Part shown: positions 8,327 through 15,403 of the stretch, one piece after another
Position numbering within the stretch: the stretch's first letter is position 1
Layout: each line of letters opens with the position of its first letter
Assembly: GCA_031284385.1 (NCBI GenBank)
Contig: JAISZZ010000191.1
Location: forward strand, 1 to 27,635
Length of the DNA stretch: 27,635 bases
Direction of reading: 5' to 3'
From: Treponema sp.
GTDB lineage: Bacteria; Spirochaetota; Spirochaetia; Treponematales; Breznakiellaceae
Notes under the pieces: model-generated
Seen by the model: only the letters and a program-made list of their open reading frames with translations
Database searches by the model: none
What the model was told of the DNA's origin: nothing
Program-made: the position numbers and the translations under genes

Positions 8327-8355
8327 TTGTTCTTTTTTTTAATTTATGGTAGAAT
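8327..8355 (+). promoter_or_regulatory. Promoter with T8 spacer for the poly-G lipoprotein gene
   Basis: TTGTTC (8327-8332), a 17-base spacer and TAGAAT (8350-8355) form a reasonable sigma-70 type promoter. The spacer begins with eight T residues (8333-8340). A change in the length of that run would change the spacing and thus promoter strength. Transcription would begin near 8362, about 80 bases before the start codon. Confidence 0.45.
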
Positions 8356-8442
8356 ATCAAGAATACAGATTACTGTGTATTCCGCATAGGGGACATACCG
8401 GTTTTCGTTTGTCGTTCAGACAATAAACAGAAGGAGAATTAT

Positions 8443-9193
8443 GTGAAAAGAAGTTGGTACACGTGGCTGACAGTAGCGTTGGTATCTGGATTGCTTATGC
8501 TTGGGTGCGAAACACCTACGGAAGACGATCCCGTCGAAGAGTTGGGGGGGGGGGGGGGAAGAAGTAAGCGGCCTGCCCTCCTTTGAAGGCACATTTGTAG
8601 CGAGCGAAGAAACGGCCGTGGAATTGGCGGATGATTCATACGCCCAAATAACGCCTATTATTTTGAGTATGATTGATGAGGCCATGAGTCCTGTTTTCCC
8701 CAGCAGCTCGGTATACGGCGTCCACGGCATCCTGCGGAACTCTATAGGCCGGCCTGAAATACCACTGTATCAAACACAAGATAGAAACAGTACGGAAGAT
8801 ACAAGCGGTACGATTGAAAGAGATGGTGTTAAGATGTATTACAGCATTTCCATATCCACATCGCCCATTTGTATAAAATATAATATGAAAGGCTCCATAG
8901 ACGATACTTATGACGGATATAAAATTGCTGGTGATTTTGAAATTGACACTGAAATAAAATATATTGAAGAAGAAGAGAAAGAAATTTATACCGAAAAATT
9001 TCATAATGATTTCTCGTACAGCGTGTCTAAATATGGCGTGGGTATGAAAGTAATAATGAAAGTCGATATGGCGTTAGCGGAAACCTATGACGCATCGTCA
9101 GAAACGGAAGATTTTTATTTGATTACTAAGTATTCCATCTACGATAACGAAAACAACCTAAAGTACGAATACGGCTACACATACCCGGAATGA
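8443..9193 (+). CDS. Lipoprotein interrupted by a G15 tract; likely phase-variable
   Basis: AAGGAG at 8431-8436 precedes a GTG start at 8443. The first frame gives a signal peptide with lipobox LMLGC (cysteine 22), then an acidic linker, and meets 15 G residues at 8544-8558. With 15 G the frame ends at TGA 8584-8586 after 47 residues. The frame after the tract is open to 9193 and continues sensibly with EEVSGLPSFEGTF and later YSISISTSPICIKYNMKG. With 14 or 17 G the whole would be a lipoprotein of about 249 or 250 residues with a poly-glycine linker. The distal part is rich in alternating polar and aromatic residues and suggests a beta-rich, surface-exposed domain; I do not recognise a family. 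A sequencing error in the tract is the main alternative. An ATG at 8441 is followed directly by TGA and is not the start. Confidence 0.7.
8544..8558 (+). repeat. 15-base poly-G tract inside coding sequence
   Basis: Fifteen consecutive G residues lie between the lipoprotein signal region and the rest of the protein. Tracts of this length are prone to slipped-strand mispairing in bacteria. In this assembly the length puts the gene out of frame. Confidence 0.9.
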
Positions 9194-9207
9194 CGGAGTC
9201 GCGGCGG

Positions 9208-9852
9208 CTATAACTCTGTTCTGCGGGCGCGCCAGCCTGACCCTATAATATAGGTTTCAAACGAAGCGGGGCGGCAGGCCTCCGGTTTGAAAGTCTTTAG
9301 CGAGGCAAAAAAGAGGCGCGCTTCTTTTATCAGGCTGGCGGTTTGCGAACCTTGGAAAATTTTTACGCAGAGGCCGCCGCCCTTTTTGAGTGTGGAATGG
9401 GCGTATAAAATGGCCGCTTCCGCCAATTCAGTTGAACGGGCGGCATCAACTAAGCGCCCGCCGCTTGTTGACGGGGCGGCGTCGCTCAGTATTAGGTTGA
9501 AAGGCCCTGCCGCCGCAAATTCGTTTTTCGTGTCCGGCGCGAATATGTCGGATTGTTTGAATAAAAAGTTTTGCCCGTCAAATAATCCTTCATCAAAACG
9601 GCGGGAAAGCGGCGCTAAATCGCAGGCGGCAAGGAAACCGCGCCCTGAAAGTTTGCGTAAAATGTACAAACTCCAACTGCCCGGTGCCGCGCCTAGTTCT
9701 AAAATCTTGTAATTTTCATTCATTTGCGCCGAATTCTTAGGCAGCAAGCCGAATTTCTTATCGAGTTCTTGTAACTTATAAACTGAACGGGCAGGATAGC
9801 GTTCTTTCTGAGCCTTGAGCGACCAAAAATCCTGTTTCTGATAGTTTGACAC
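9208..9852 (-). CDS. rlmE: 23S rRNA (uridine-2552 2'-O) methyltransferase
   Basis: This 214-residue RlmE/FtsJ protein should methylate the ribose of U2552 of 23S rRNA in the large subunit, using S-adenosylmethionine. The SAM-binding motif LELGAAPGSWSLY is at residues 51-63. The K-D-K-E catalytic set is visible: K26 in ARSVYKLQELD, D124 in LSDAAPSTSG, K164 in LCVKIFQG and E199 in ASFETY. I choose the GTG at 9852 because GGGGG stands six bases before it. A TTG at 9867 would add five residues but has no ribosome-binding site. The gene is divergent from the polyprenyl synthase gene, with only 27 bases between start codons. The upstream region therefore overlaps the neighbour's promoter. Confidence 0.92.
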   Translation of the reverse strand: MSNYQKQDFWSLKAQKERYPARSVYKLQELDKKFGLLPKNSAQMNENYKILELGAAPGSWSLYILRKLSGRGFLAACDLAPLSRRFDEGLFDGQNFLFKQSDIFAPDTKNEFAAAGPFNLILSDAAPSTSGGRLVDAARSTELAEAAILYAHSTLKKGGGLCVKIFQGSQTASLIKEARLFFASLKTFKPEACRPASFETYIIGSGWRARRTEL

Positions 9853-9874
9853 GGCTGTCCCCCGCAAATAAGAT
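9846..9874 (+). promoter_or_regulatory. Near-consensus promoter directly before polyprenyl synthase ATG
   Basis: TTGACA (9846-9851) is separated by exactly 17 bases from TAAGAT (9869-9874). The ATG of the downstream gene is at 9880, so the predicted transcript starts on or next to the start codon. The -35 box overlaps the first codons of the divergent rlmE. Confidence 0.65.
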
Positions 9875-9879
9875 AAAGT

Positions 9880-10959
9880 ATGAGTCTTGATTATACTTTA
9901 CGGCTTCAAAAAATTGAAGCCGTGTTGCGTAATGCGCTGCCGCGGCATCCAGATACCGCATGGTTCAAACGTAATTTTTTTGCCGGTGGATTTAATTTTA
10001 CTGAGACAGATTCCATCGAGTCGCTTTTGGAGCCAGGTCTTGATCTTCTGGAACGTGGCGGAAAGCGTTGGAGGCCGCTGCTAATGCTGCTTATCTGCGA
10101 GAGCCTAGGAGGGGGCGAATCGGCGCTTCCGCTCGCGCCTCTTGTGGAGTTCTGCCATAACGCGAGCCTTATTCACGATGATATTGAGGATAAAGCAGAT
10201 GAACGGCGTGGAAAACCCGCCATTCACCTGCTTTACGGCATGGATACTGCGATAAACAGCGGATGTTTTTTGTACTTTTTGCCGCTTTCTTGTATAGACG
10301 GCTGGAATGCACCGCAAGAAACCAAGTTAAAACTCTATTCACTCTGGGCGCGAGAGATGAGGGCTTTGCATTTTGGTCAATCATTGGACATAGCATGGCA
10401 TAGAGATCCGCAAGCGTTGCCCGCGATAAATGATTATTACAAAATGTGCGCGTTAAAAACTGGCGTTTTGGCGCGGTTTGCGGCAAGTGTTGGGTATCTT
10501 GCGGCGGCAGAAAATTGCTCTGGAGACGCGCCGTTTGCGAAGGCCGCCGAAAAATTAGGAATAGGCTTCCAGATTTTGGATGATGTAAAAAATCTTACGG
10601 AAGGCGCGCCCGGCAAGAAACGCGGCGATGATGTTGTTGAAGGCAAAAAGAGTCTGCCTATACTGCTGTACTTGCACGGTGAGTCCGAAAAATATGAGCG
10701 CCGCAGGCTTGTGCTGCGCTGTTTTAACACTGCGGCTTCCGGCGGCGATGAAGCCGATGCCGCTGTTGATGAATTGACAGCCGCCCTTAACAAGGCCGGC
10801 TGTATTGACGAAGCCGCGGCGCGGGGGATAGCGCTATTGGCTGAGGCCGAGGCCGCTTTTTCCGCCGCCGTCTCTGCCGGTGGTGAAAATAATGAGGCCT
10901 GCGAATTATTGGCGGGTTTTACCCGCTTGATCGGCGGCGAACCAAAACCGCTGACCTGA
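9880..10959 (+). CDS. Polyprenyl (isoprenyl diphosphate) synthase
   Basis: This 359-residue trans-isoprenyl diphosphate synthase should condense isopentenyl diphosphate onto allylic diphosphates to make farnesyl, geranylgeranyl or longer chains. GGKRWRP is at residues 60-66, the first aspartate-rich motif DDIED is at 100-104, and KTG is at 193-195. The second motif reads DDVKN at 234-238, so the usual last aspartate is asparagine. The region after the first motif (INSGCFLYFLP) is also unusual. Product length cannot be predicted safely. The protein is longer than the usual 290-330 residues and has an alanine-rich C-terminal extension. No Shine-Dalgarno sequence precedes the ATG, which lies six bases after a strong -10 box. 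Confidence 0.85.
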   Translation: MSLDYTLRLQKIEAVLRNALPRHPDTAWFKRNFFAGGFNFTETDSIESLLEPGLDLLERGGKRWRPLLMLLICESLGGGESALPLAPLVEFCHNASLIHDDIEDKADERRGKPAIHLLYGMDTAINSGCFLYFLPLSCIDGWNAPQETKLKLYSLWAREMRALHFGQSLDIAWHRDPQALPAINDYYKMCALKTGVLARFAASVGYLAAAENCSGDAPFAKAAEKLGIGFQILDDVKNLTEGAPGKKRGDDVVEGKKSLPILLYLHGESEKYERRRLVLRCFNTAASGGDEADAAVDELTAALNKAGCIDEAAARGIALLAEAEAAFSAAVSAGGENNEACELLAGFTRLIGGEPKPLT

Positions 10960-11269
10960 ATGAACCTCTCCACTGCGAATAAAAAAGTGCGGCGACAGGA
11001 TATGTGCGATAACTTAAAGAAAACAGTGATTTTTGAGGGAATATGCGAGAGAAAAAAAGTTACCGCCGCTAATGAACTATTTTACTGGTATAAAAGACCC
11101 ACTCAGGGAAAGCTAAAATGAGCCTCTGTATAGCGCGCTCGACCTGACAATCTTTCCGTGTGAGCTTTACCTTACGATTTTTTTTTGCTAATCTATCTAA
11201 ATGCTTTATGGAAGCGGGGGCGTTTCAAAACAACCCAAGACATAAAAAATTTAAAATATGGAGACCGCT
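10960..11269. other. Gene-free gap before cstA
   Basis: About 310 bases with no supported gene. A T9 run is at 11178-11186. TATAAA near 11092 has no matching -35 box at normal spacing. I see no repeat family member or riboswitch that I recognise. Confidence 0.5.
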
Positions 11270-12934
11270 ATGAATGGTTTGGTGATGCTAATTATCTCAG
11301 CGATTGTATTACTGCTGGCCTACCTTGTGTATGGTCGTTTTTTGGAAAAAAAATGGGGTATAGACACTAATAAAAAGACACCAGCTTACGAATTTGAAGA
11401 TGGCGTTGATTATGTGCCGACTAAGCCCGGCGTGGTTTTTGGCCATGAATTCGCATCTATAGCGGGTGCGGGGCCTATCAACGGCCCTATACTCGCAGCT
11501 CCGTTCGGCTGGCTGCCGGTGCTGCTATGGATTCTGTTTGGCGGTATTTTTTTCGGTGCGGTTCAAGATTTTGCCGCGATGTATGCATCTGTAAAAAACA
11601 AAGGCAAAACGATAGGTTATATCATTGAGCTTTACATCGGAAAAACAGGCAAACGGCTATTCCTGCTCTTTGTTTGGCTCTTTTCGGTTCTTGTTGTGGC
11701 AGCATTCGCCGATATTGTAGCCGGCACATTTGCGGGTTTCAATGCGGACGGGGCGCGAATATCTTCCAACGCGGCTGTCGCTACAACATCGATGTTGTTC
11801 ATACTTTTTGCCGTGGTTATGGGTATTTTCATAAAAAAATCTCAGCCAAGCGGTATTTTGAGCGGCAGTATAGGCGTTCTAATGATTATAATATGTATCG
11901 CGCTCGGCATGGCGTTACCGGTATACTTTCCAAAATCGATATGGCTATATCTGGTGTTCGCTTATGTTTTCGCAGCTTCGATAGCGCCGGTTTGGGTGTT
12001 GTTGCAGCCGCGTGATTACCTCAACTCTTTCCTGTTGATAGCCATGATTATTACCGCGTTTATCGGCGTAGTGTTTGAATCTCCAGCTATAAATATCCCG
12101 GCCTTTACCGGTTTTAAGGTGGGGAATAACTACTTATTCCCGATATTGTTTGTAACGGTGGCGTGTGGCGCGGTTTCTGGATTTCATAGTCTTGTCGCAT
12201 CGGGGACAGCCTCCAAACAAATTGAGAACGAGAAACATATGCTGCCAATCTCTTTTGGCGCTATGCTGGTTGAGTGTCTGCTTGCCGTGATTTCCCTTAT
12301 CACAGTGGGCGCGATTACCGTAGGTGGAAAACTGCCCGACGGTGTTGTTACACCGCCACAGATTTTTGCCACTGCAATAGCCGGATTTTTGTCAAAACTG
12401 AATTTGTCCGAATCTGTAATTTTTACACTGATAACCCTTGCGATTTCCGCTTTTGCCCTGACATCGCTCGACTCGGTGGCCCGCGTGGGCAGACTGGCGC
12501 TTCAGGAACTCTTTACAGAAGACACGGATAATCCGCATCCCGTTCATAAATTTTTGTCAAATAAGTATGTCGCGACACTGCTCACGTTAATTTTTGGCTA
12601 TTTGTTGGCCATAATAGGCTATGCGACAATTTGGCCGCTGTTCGGTGCCGCAAACCAGCTTCTCGCAGCGCTTGCGCTGGTCTCCTGCGCCGTTTTTTTG
12701 AAAAAAACTAAACGGCAAGGCGCTATGCTCTGGGCGCCGATGTTTGTAATGCTCGCGGTAACGTTTACCGCGCTGGTATTCACGATAAAAAGCAAGGGCG
12801 GCCTGCTGTTAAAAGGAGGCTTCAAATTCGAGGCGGACGGTTTACAGCTTGTATTCGCCATTCTTTTGTTGATTTTAGGTATCATGGTAACAATTTCCGG
12901 TGTGAAAAAACTTACCGAAAAACAATCTGCTTAA
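11270..12934 (+). CDS. cstA: Carbon starvation protein CstA (peptide/pyruvate transporter family)
   Basis: This 554-residue polytopic membrane protein belongs to the CstA family, which has been linked to peptide uptake under carbon starvation and to pyruvate import. Family marks are KPGVVFGHEFASIAGAGPINGPILA near residues 50-75, the segment FGAVQDFAAMYASVKNKGKTIGY soon after, GFHSLVASGT near 303, and ALTSLDSVARVGRLALQE near 400. It is shorter than E. coli CstA (about 700) and resembles the shorter bacterial forms. The ATG at 11270 has GGAG at 11260-11263; the earlier in-frame ATG at 11258 overlaps that site and is rejected. The next gene follows 12 bases after the stop. Confidence 0.92.
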   Translation: MNGLVMLIISAIVLLLAYLVYGRFLEKKWGIDTNKKTPAYEFEDGVDYVPTKPGVVFGHEFASIAGAGPINGPILAAPFGWLPVLLWILFGGIFFGAVQDFAAMYASVKNKGKTIGYIIELYIGKTGKRLFLLFVWLFSVLVVAAFADIVAGTFAGFNADGARISSNAAVATTSMLFILFAVVMGIFIKKSQPSGILSGSIGVLMIIICIALGMALPVYFPKSIWLYLVFAYVFAASIAPVWVLLQPRDYLNSFLLIAMIITAFIGVVFESPAINIPAFTGFKVGNNYLFPILFVTVACGAVSGFHSLVASGTASKQIENEKHMLPISFGAMLVECLLAVISLITVGAITVGGKLPDGVVTPPQIFATAIAGFLSKLNLSESVIFTLITLAISAFALTSLDSVARVGRLALQELFTEDTDNPHPVHKFLSNKYVATLLTLIFGYLLAIIGYATIWPLFGAANQLLAALALVSCAVFLKKTKRQGAMLWAPMFVMLAVTFTALVFTIKSKGGLLLKGGFKFEADGLQLVFAILLLILGIMVTISGVKKLTEKQSA

Positions 12935-12946
12935 TAGGAGTCGATT

Positions 12947-13339
12947 ATGAAAGAAATTTTGGATTTTTTATCAGAATGTAAGCAATTTTTTCTTGCTACT
13001 GATGAAGGCGGACAGCCTCGCGTCCGTCCGATGGGTCTCGCGTTTGATTATAAAGGGAAGCTGAGTTTTGGCACGAACAACACGAAAAAGTTGTTTAAGC
13101 AGATTAAAGCGAACCCTAAAATAGAGATTTGCGCGTCAAATGGCAATAAATGGCTGCGTATAGCCGGCACGGTGGGTATAACTTCCGAAAGAGAGGCTAA
13201 AGAAAAGGCTTTGGAAGTCGCGCCCATGTTGAAAAATATATACAAGGTTGATGACGGTAAATTCGAGATATTTCATTTTGAAACCGCATCTGCCGTATTC
13301 GAGGATATGAAGGGAAACAAGAGTGAGATTAAACTGTAA
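12947..13339 (+). CDS. Pyridoxamine 5'-phosphate oxidase-like flavin-binding protein
   Basis: This 130-residue protein has the split-barrel fold expected of the pyridoxamine-phosphate-oxidase/NimA-like group. The opening FFLATDEGGQPRVRPMGLAFDYKGKLSFGTNNTKKLFKQI and the later ICASNGNKWLRIAGTV are typical. These proteins bind FMN or related cofactors; the substrate is unknown. It is too short, and lacks the C-terminal motif, to be PdxH itself. AGGAG lies eight bases upstream of the ATG, and the gene is 12 bases after cstA, so they are probably co-transcribed. It ends seven bases from the end of the convergent oxidoreductase gene. Confidence 0.82.
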   Translation: MKEILDFLSECKQFFLATDEGGQPRVRPMGLAFDYKGKLSFGTNNTKKLFKQIKANPKIEICASNGNKWLRIAGTVGITSEREAKEKALEVAPMLKNIYKVDDGKFEIFHFETASAVFEDMKGNKSEIKL

Positions 13340-13346
13340 CTCAAAT

Positions 13347-14336
13347 TTACCGGACACGGTTTAAATACTCTATCACGGCCAACCCCTTTTCCGCTCCGGA
13401 AAGGGGTTGCCGTTCACTGTCGCGTACACAGGCGGCGGCATCGGCAAGCATACCGGAAAAATAGCCTGTCGGCGCATCAAAATCTGAGCGTGTCTTTGAC
13501 AGGGCGCGGAAGCCTTCCGCGTAACTTGCGGGAGCGCTTTCGTAAACTTCAAAAATTCCGTTTCCAATACGCAGTCTGCCGGCTGAACACGAAATCTCTA
13601 TCTCAAAAACAAGGTGGTCCCGGCCAGATCCAAGTTCTATACAAAATGGCATGGGTGAAGCGGCAATACCGCCCCCGCCAAAGTGTCCAAAGAGGAAAAC
13701 CGTGCCGTCTGTTGATGTCAGATCCGACCCAAAACGCCGTTCATGCCGTAGACAAGAACCGGCAAGGAAGGTCATAGCGTCAACCAGATGGGTGCCGTCA
13801 TGCCAAAGAACGTCGATGAGCCGCCGGTTTTTACCCATATAAAGGCTTGCCTTAACGGATAAAGGCTCTCCAAGCGTCTTTTTCATAAGAATTGAGCGCG
13901 CTTCGGCATAATCGGAAGCATAACGGCGTTCATGGTTTACGATTATGCGGATTTTTGGCGTGAGCGCCGCAATTTTACGCGCTGAAAACAGACTGTCCGC
14001 CAATGGCTTTTCACAAATTACCACAGGAACACGCTTTTTTGCAGCAAGCCGGCAGTAAAAAAGATGACTGTCGGGGTGAGTCGCTATACAAAGTATTTTG
14101 CAGGTATGTTCCGTAAGCATTTCGCTGGCGCTGTCGTAAACCGGAACCTTCCAGCGCGTTGCAAATAGCCGCCTCCGTTCTTCCGATATATCGGCTCCGG
14201 CAAGCAATTCGCAATCAGGACTTCCGGCCACCGCGCCCGCGTGTGTACATGGTTTTTCACGCAGTGCGTCATTTTCCAAAAGACTTGCGATGCGCCCCAG
14301 CCCCACTATCGCGACTGGAATTTTCCCATGCGTCAA
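13347..14336 (-). CDS. Gfo/Idh/MocA-family NAD(P)-dependent oxidoreductase
   Basis: This 329-residue protein has an N-terminal Rossmann fold with VGLGRIA at residues 11-17 and the family's EKPLADS at 109-115, where the lysine is the usual catalytic residue. The C-terminal half contains DVLWHDGTHLVDAM, corresponding to the substrate-binding domain. Members reduce or oxidise sugars, inositol or similar polyols; the substrate cannot be predicted. Translation starts at a TTG that overlaps the TGA stop of the upstream J-domain gene (TTGA), with GGG six bases before it. No in-frame ATG is available near the N-terminus. The pairing with a J-domain gene is unexplained. Confidence 0.85.
   Translation of the reverse strand: MTHGKIPVAIVGLGRIASLLENDALREKPCTHAGAVAGSPDCELLAGADISEERRRLFATRWKVPVYDSASEMLTEHTCKILCIATHPDSHLFYCRLAAKKRVPVVICEKPLADSLFSARKIAALTPKIRIIVNHERRYASDYAEARSILMKKTLGEPLSVKASLYMGKNRRLIDVLWHDGTHLVDAMTFLAGSCLRHERRFGSDLTSTDGTVFLFGHFGGGGIAASPMPFCIELGSGRDHLVFEIEISCSAGRLRIGNGIFEVYESAPASYAEGFRALSKTRSDFDAPTGYFSGMLADAAACVRDSERQPLSGAEKGLAVIEYLNRVR
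13381..13410. terminator. Hairpin between convergent transcripts, inside the oxidoreductase 3' end
   Basis: AACCCCTTTTCC is followed, after a 5-base loop, by GGAAAGGGGTT, a strong stem with one bulged base. It lies 41 bases after the stop of the plus-strand oxidase gene and within the last codons of the minus-strand gene. No T-run follows on either strand. It may stop the plus-strand transcript. Confidence 0.35.
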
Positions 14337-14803
14337 ATTTTACCCGTTTCGCGCCATTTACAGATACGCTCGTAGGCGGCGTTTATTTTAGCAGATTTTA
14401 TCGTAGCCTTTTTCATATTGCCTTCATGCGAAGCGTGATGGTCAGGATGATGTATCTTGAGTAACTGTTTGTGGGCGGCCTTGCATTTATCAGCGTCCGC
14501 ACCGAATTCTAACCCTAGTTCAGCAAAATCATCGCGCAGAACTTCCGGCACGGATGGCTTTGACGTGCGATTCCCCGTGCGCGGAGTGCCCCAATCTGAG
14601 GTTTTTCCATAACCCGCGCCACCTCGCTCCGTATTTGGGCTTTTTCCTTTCAAAAAATCGTCTAACTCATCGAAAGCTCTGGATACGTCAGGATCATCCG
14701 AAAAATATCCACCCTGCGAAGTTTTTACTTCACTCCAGTCATCACCATCACGCAAATAGCTTCGTAAAACATCGCCTAAACGATCAAATAATCCCACAGT
14801 CAT
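14333..14803 (-). CDS. J-domain (DnaJ-like) protein with C-terminal J domain
   Basis: This 156-residue protein has an acidic, low-complexity N-terminal half (RGGAGYGKTSDWGTPRTGN around 60-78) and a J domain at about residues 90-150. The J domain contains the essential HPD at 119-121 in LLKIHHPDHHA. It should stimulate the ATPase of an Hsp70 partner. A C-terminal J domain without glycine-rich, zinc or client-binding domains marks it as a specialised co-chaperone, not DnaJ itself. Its stop overlaps the TTG start of the oxidoreductase. There is no ribosome-binding site. TTACGT and TATGGT, 17 bases apart, would place the transcript start at the ATG. Confidence 0.8.
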   Translation of the reverse strand: MTVGLFDRLGDVLRSYLRDGDDWSEVKTSQGGYFSDDPDVSRAFDELDDFLKGKSPNTERGGAGYGKTSDWGTPRTGNRTSKPSVPEVLRDDFAELGLEFGADADKCKAAHKQLLKIHHPDHHASHEGNMKKATIKSAKINAAYERICKWRETGKI

Positions 14804-14873
14804 TTATATACCATACAAGTTAAAATATTTCAACGTAAGTATTCATTCAATAGTTTTACGTTCATCCGTCTGG

Positions 14874-14940
14874 TTGCGAATAAAAATCATGAAGAGGACG
14901 CTATTTTCGCAATCTGTGCGGCAATTTTTGCCGCACATAG
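14874..14940 (+). repeat. Diverged copy of the GAATAAAATCATGAAGAGG repeat
   Basis: GCGAATAAAAATCATGAAGA, the following CGCTATTTTCGCA and the closing TGCGGCA and CCGCACATAG blocks align with the copies at 22038-22099 and 27327-27388. In this copy the TGCGGCA part has become one arm of a hairpin. Confidence 0.5.
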
Positions 14941-15060
14941 AGACTTCTCTATCGACACTTGGCGGCTATGCCGCCGCCGCCCTTCTAATCCGCAGCGCGT
15001 ATCAACGGATTAGATGCGTGCAGGACAGATATGCTTCAAGATTTAGCCGTTCAAACGGCT
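14915..15060 (+). ncRNA. Candidate structured RNA: five consecutive hairpins
   Basis: Perfect stems follow one another: TGTGCGGCAA/TTGCCGCACA (14915-14937, loop 3); TAGAGA/TCTCTA (14938-14951, loop 2); GGCGGC/GCCGCC (14961-14975, loop 3); TCTAATCCG/CGGATTAGA (14984-15014, loop 13); AGCCGTT/AACGGCT (15045-15060, loop 2). They cover most of 146 bp. I recognise no known RNA family. Tandem insertion of palindromic repeats is the alternative, and the strand is not determined. Confidence 0.35.
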
Positions 15061-15246
15061 TGTCTTAGTATGTATTATTCCGCTGAAACTGGCATTATTG
15101 CAACTTCCCGCTATGATGATCCTCCTGATTATTATAATCCGCCCATGATGGCGAATCGTTTTTATGGAGTTAGACTCAAAACTAATCTGGAATTGTTTTA
15201 TGGTCTTTTTGTTTTGATTAGAACTCTTTGCTTTATAGGGAATTAA
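15031..15246 (+). CDS. Possible small protein or gene remnant, 71 aa
   Basis: AGGA stands six bases before an ATG that opens a 71-residue frame of AT-rich codons. The middle, SRYDDPPDYYNPPMMANRFYG, is rich in Asp, Pro and Tyr, and the end is hydrophobic. I do not recognise it. Its first codons overlap the last hairpin of the array, so it may be chance or the decayed tail of an older gene. Confidence 0.25.
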   Translation: MLQDLAVQTACLSMYYSAETGIIATSRYDDPPDYYNPPMMANRFYGVRLKTNLELFYGLFVLIRTLCFIGN

Positions 15247-15296
15247 TTCATTGCATAATTCCTTGTAAAATAACGAGTTAGGCTATTTCAGCTAGA

Positions 15297-15351
15297 TTTT
15301 TGTTTTTGGACAACCATCCTTTTTCGGCTAGATTAATTATTAGGCAATGCG
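15297..15351 (+). repeat. 55-bp block shared with purB upstream region (copy B)
   Basis: Fifty-two of 55 bases match 121-175. It ends 28 bases before the TATAAT of leuB. No transposase frame stands to its left here, unlike at copy A. Confidence 0.8.
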
Positions 15352-15379
15352 GCATCTATTCAAACAGCGACAGAAATTT

Positions 15380-15385
15380 TATAAT
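15380..15385 (+). promoter_or_regulatory. leuB -10 box
   Basis: TATAAT at 15380-15385 gives a transcript start near 15392, where the AAGG ribosome-binding site begins. No good -35 box is present, so activation by a protein bound upstream, perhaps at the 55-bp block, is possible. Confidence 0.4.
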
Positions 15386-15403
15386 AAGTTTAAGGTTATA
15401 AAT

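Larger units (their letters stand above)
8005..8442. other. Gene-free gap with stem-loops, before the poly-G lipoprotein gene
   Basis: I see no convincing gene in these 438 bases. They hold a three-arm inverted repeat at 8174-8208 and a GC-rich hairpin, CCGCCGC TCT GCGGCGG, at 8284-8300. The preceding TTAATACCCCGCC recurs at about 21869-21881. The promoter of the downstream lipoprotein gene is at 8327-8355. An open frame at 8032-8352 covers the hairpins and is not supported. Confidence 0.55.
14804..15403. other. 600-bp gap with repeats and hairpin array before leuB
   Basis: No firm gene lies here. The stretch holds a diverged copy of the 62-bp repeat (about 14874-14940), five consecutive hairpins (14915-15060), a possible small reading frame (15031-15246) and the 55-bp block shared with purB (15297-15351). 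Confidence 0.6.

Noticed and set aside
8032..8352. 106-residue open frame
   Set aside because: It runs through hairpins and the predicted promoter of the next gene, with no start signal.
10437..10973. 178-residue minus-strand frame opposite the polyprenyl synthase
   Set aside because: It is a shadow of a GC-rich alanine-coding strand and has no recognisable domain.
14874..15068. 64-residue plus-strand frame
   Set aside because: It covers the hairpin array; the palindromes explain the open frame better than coding does.
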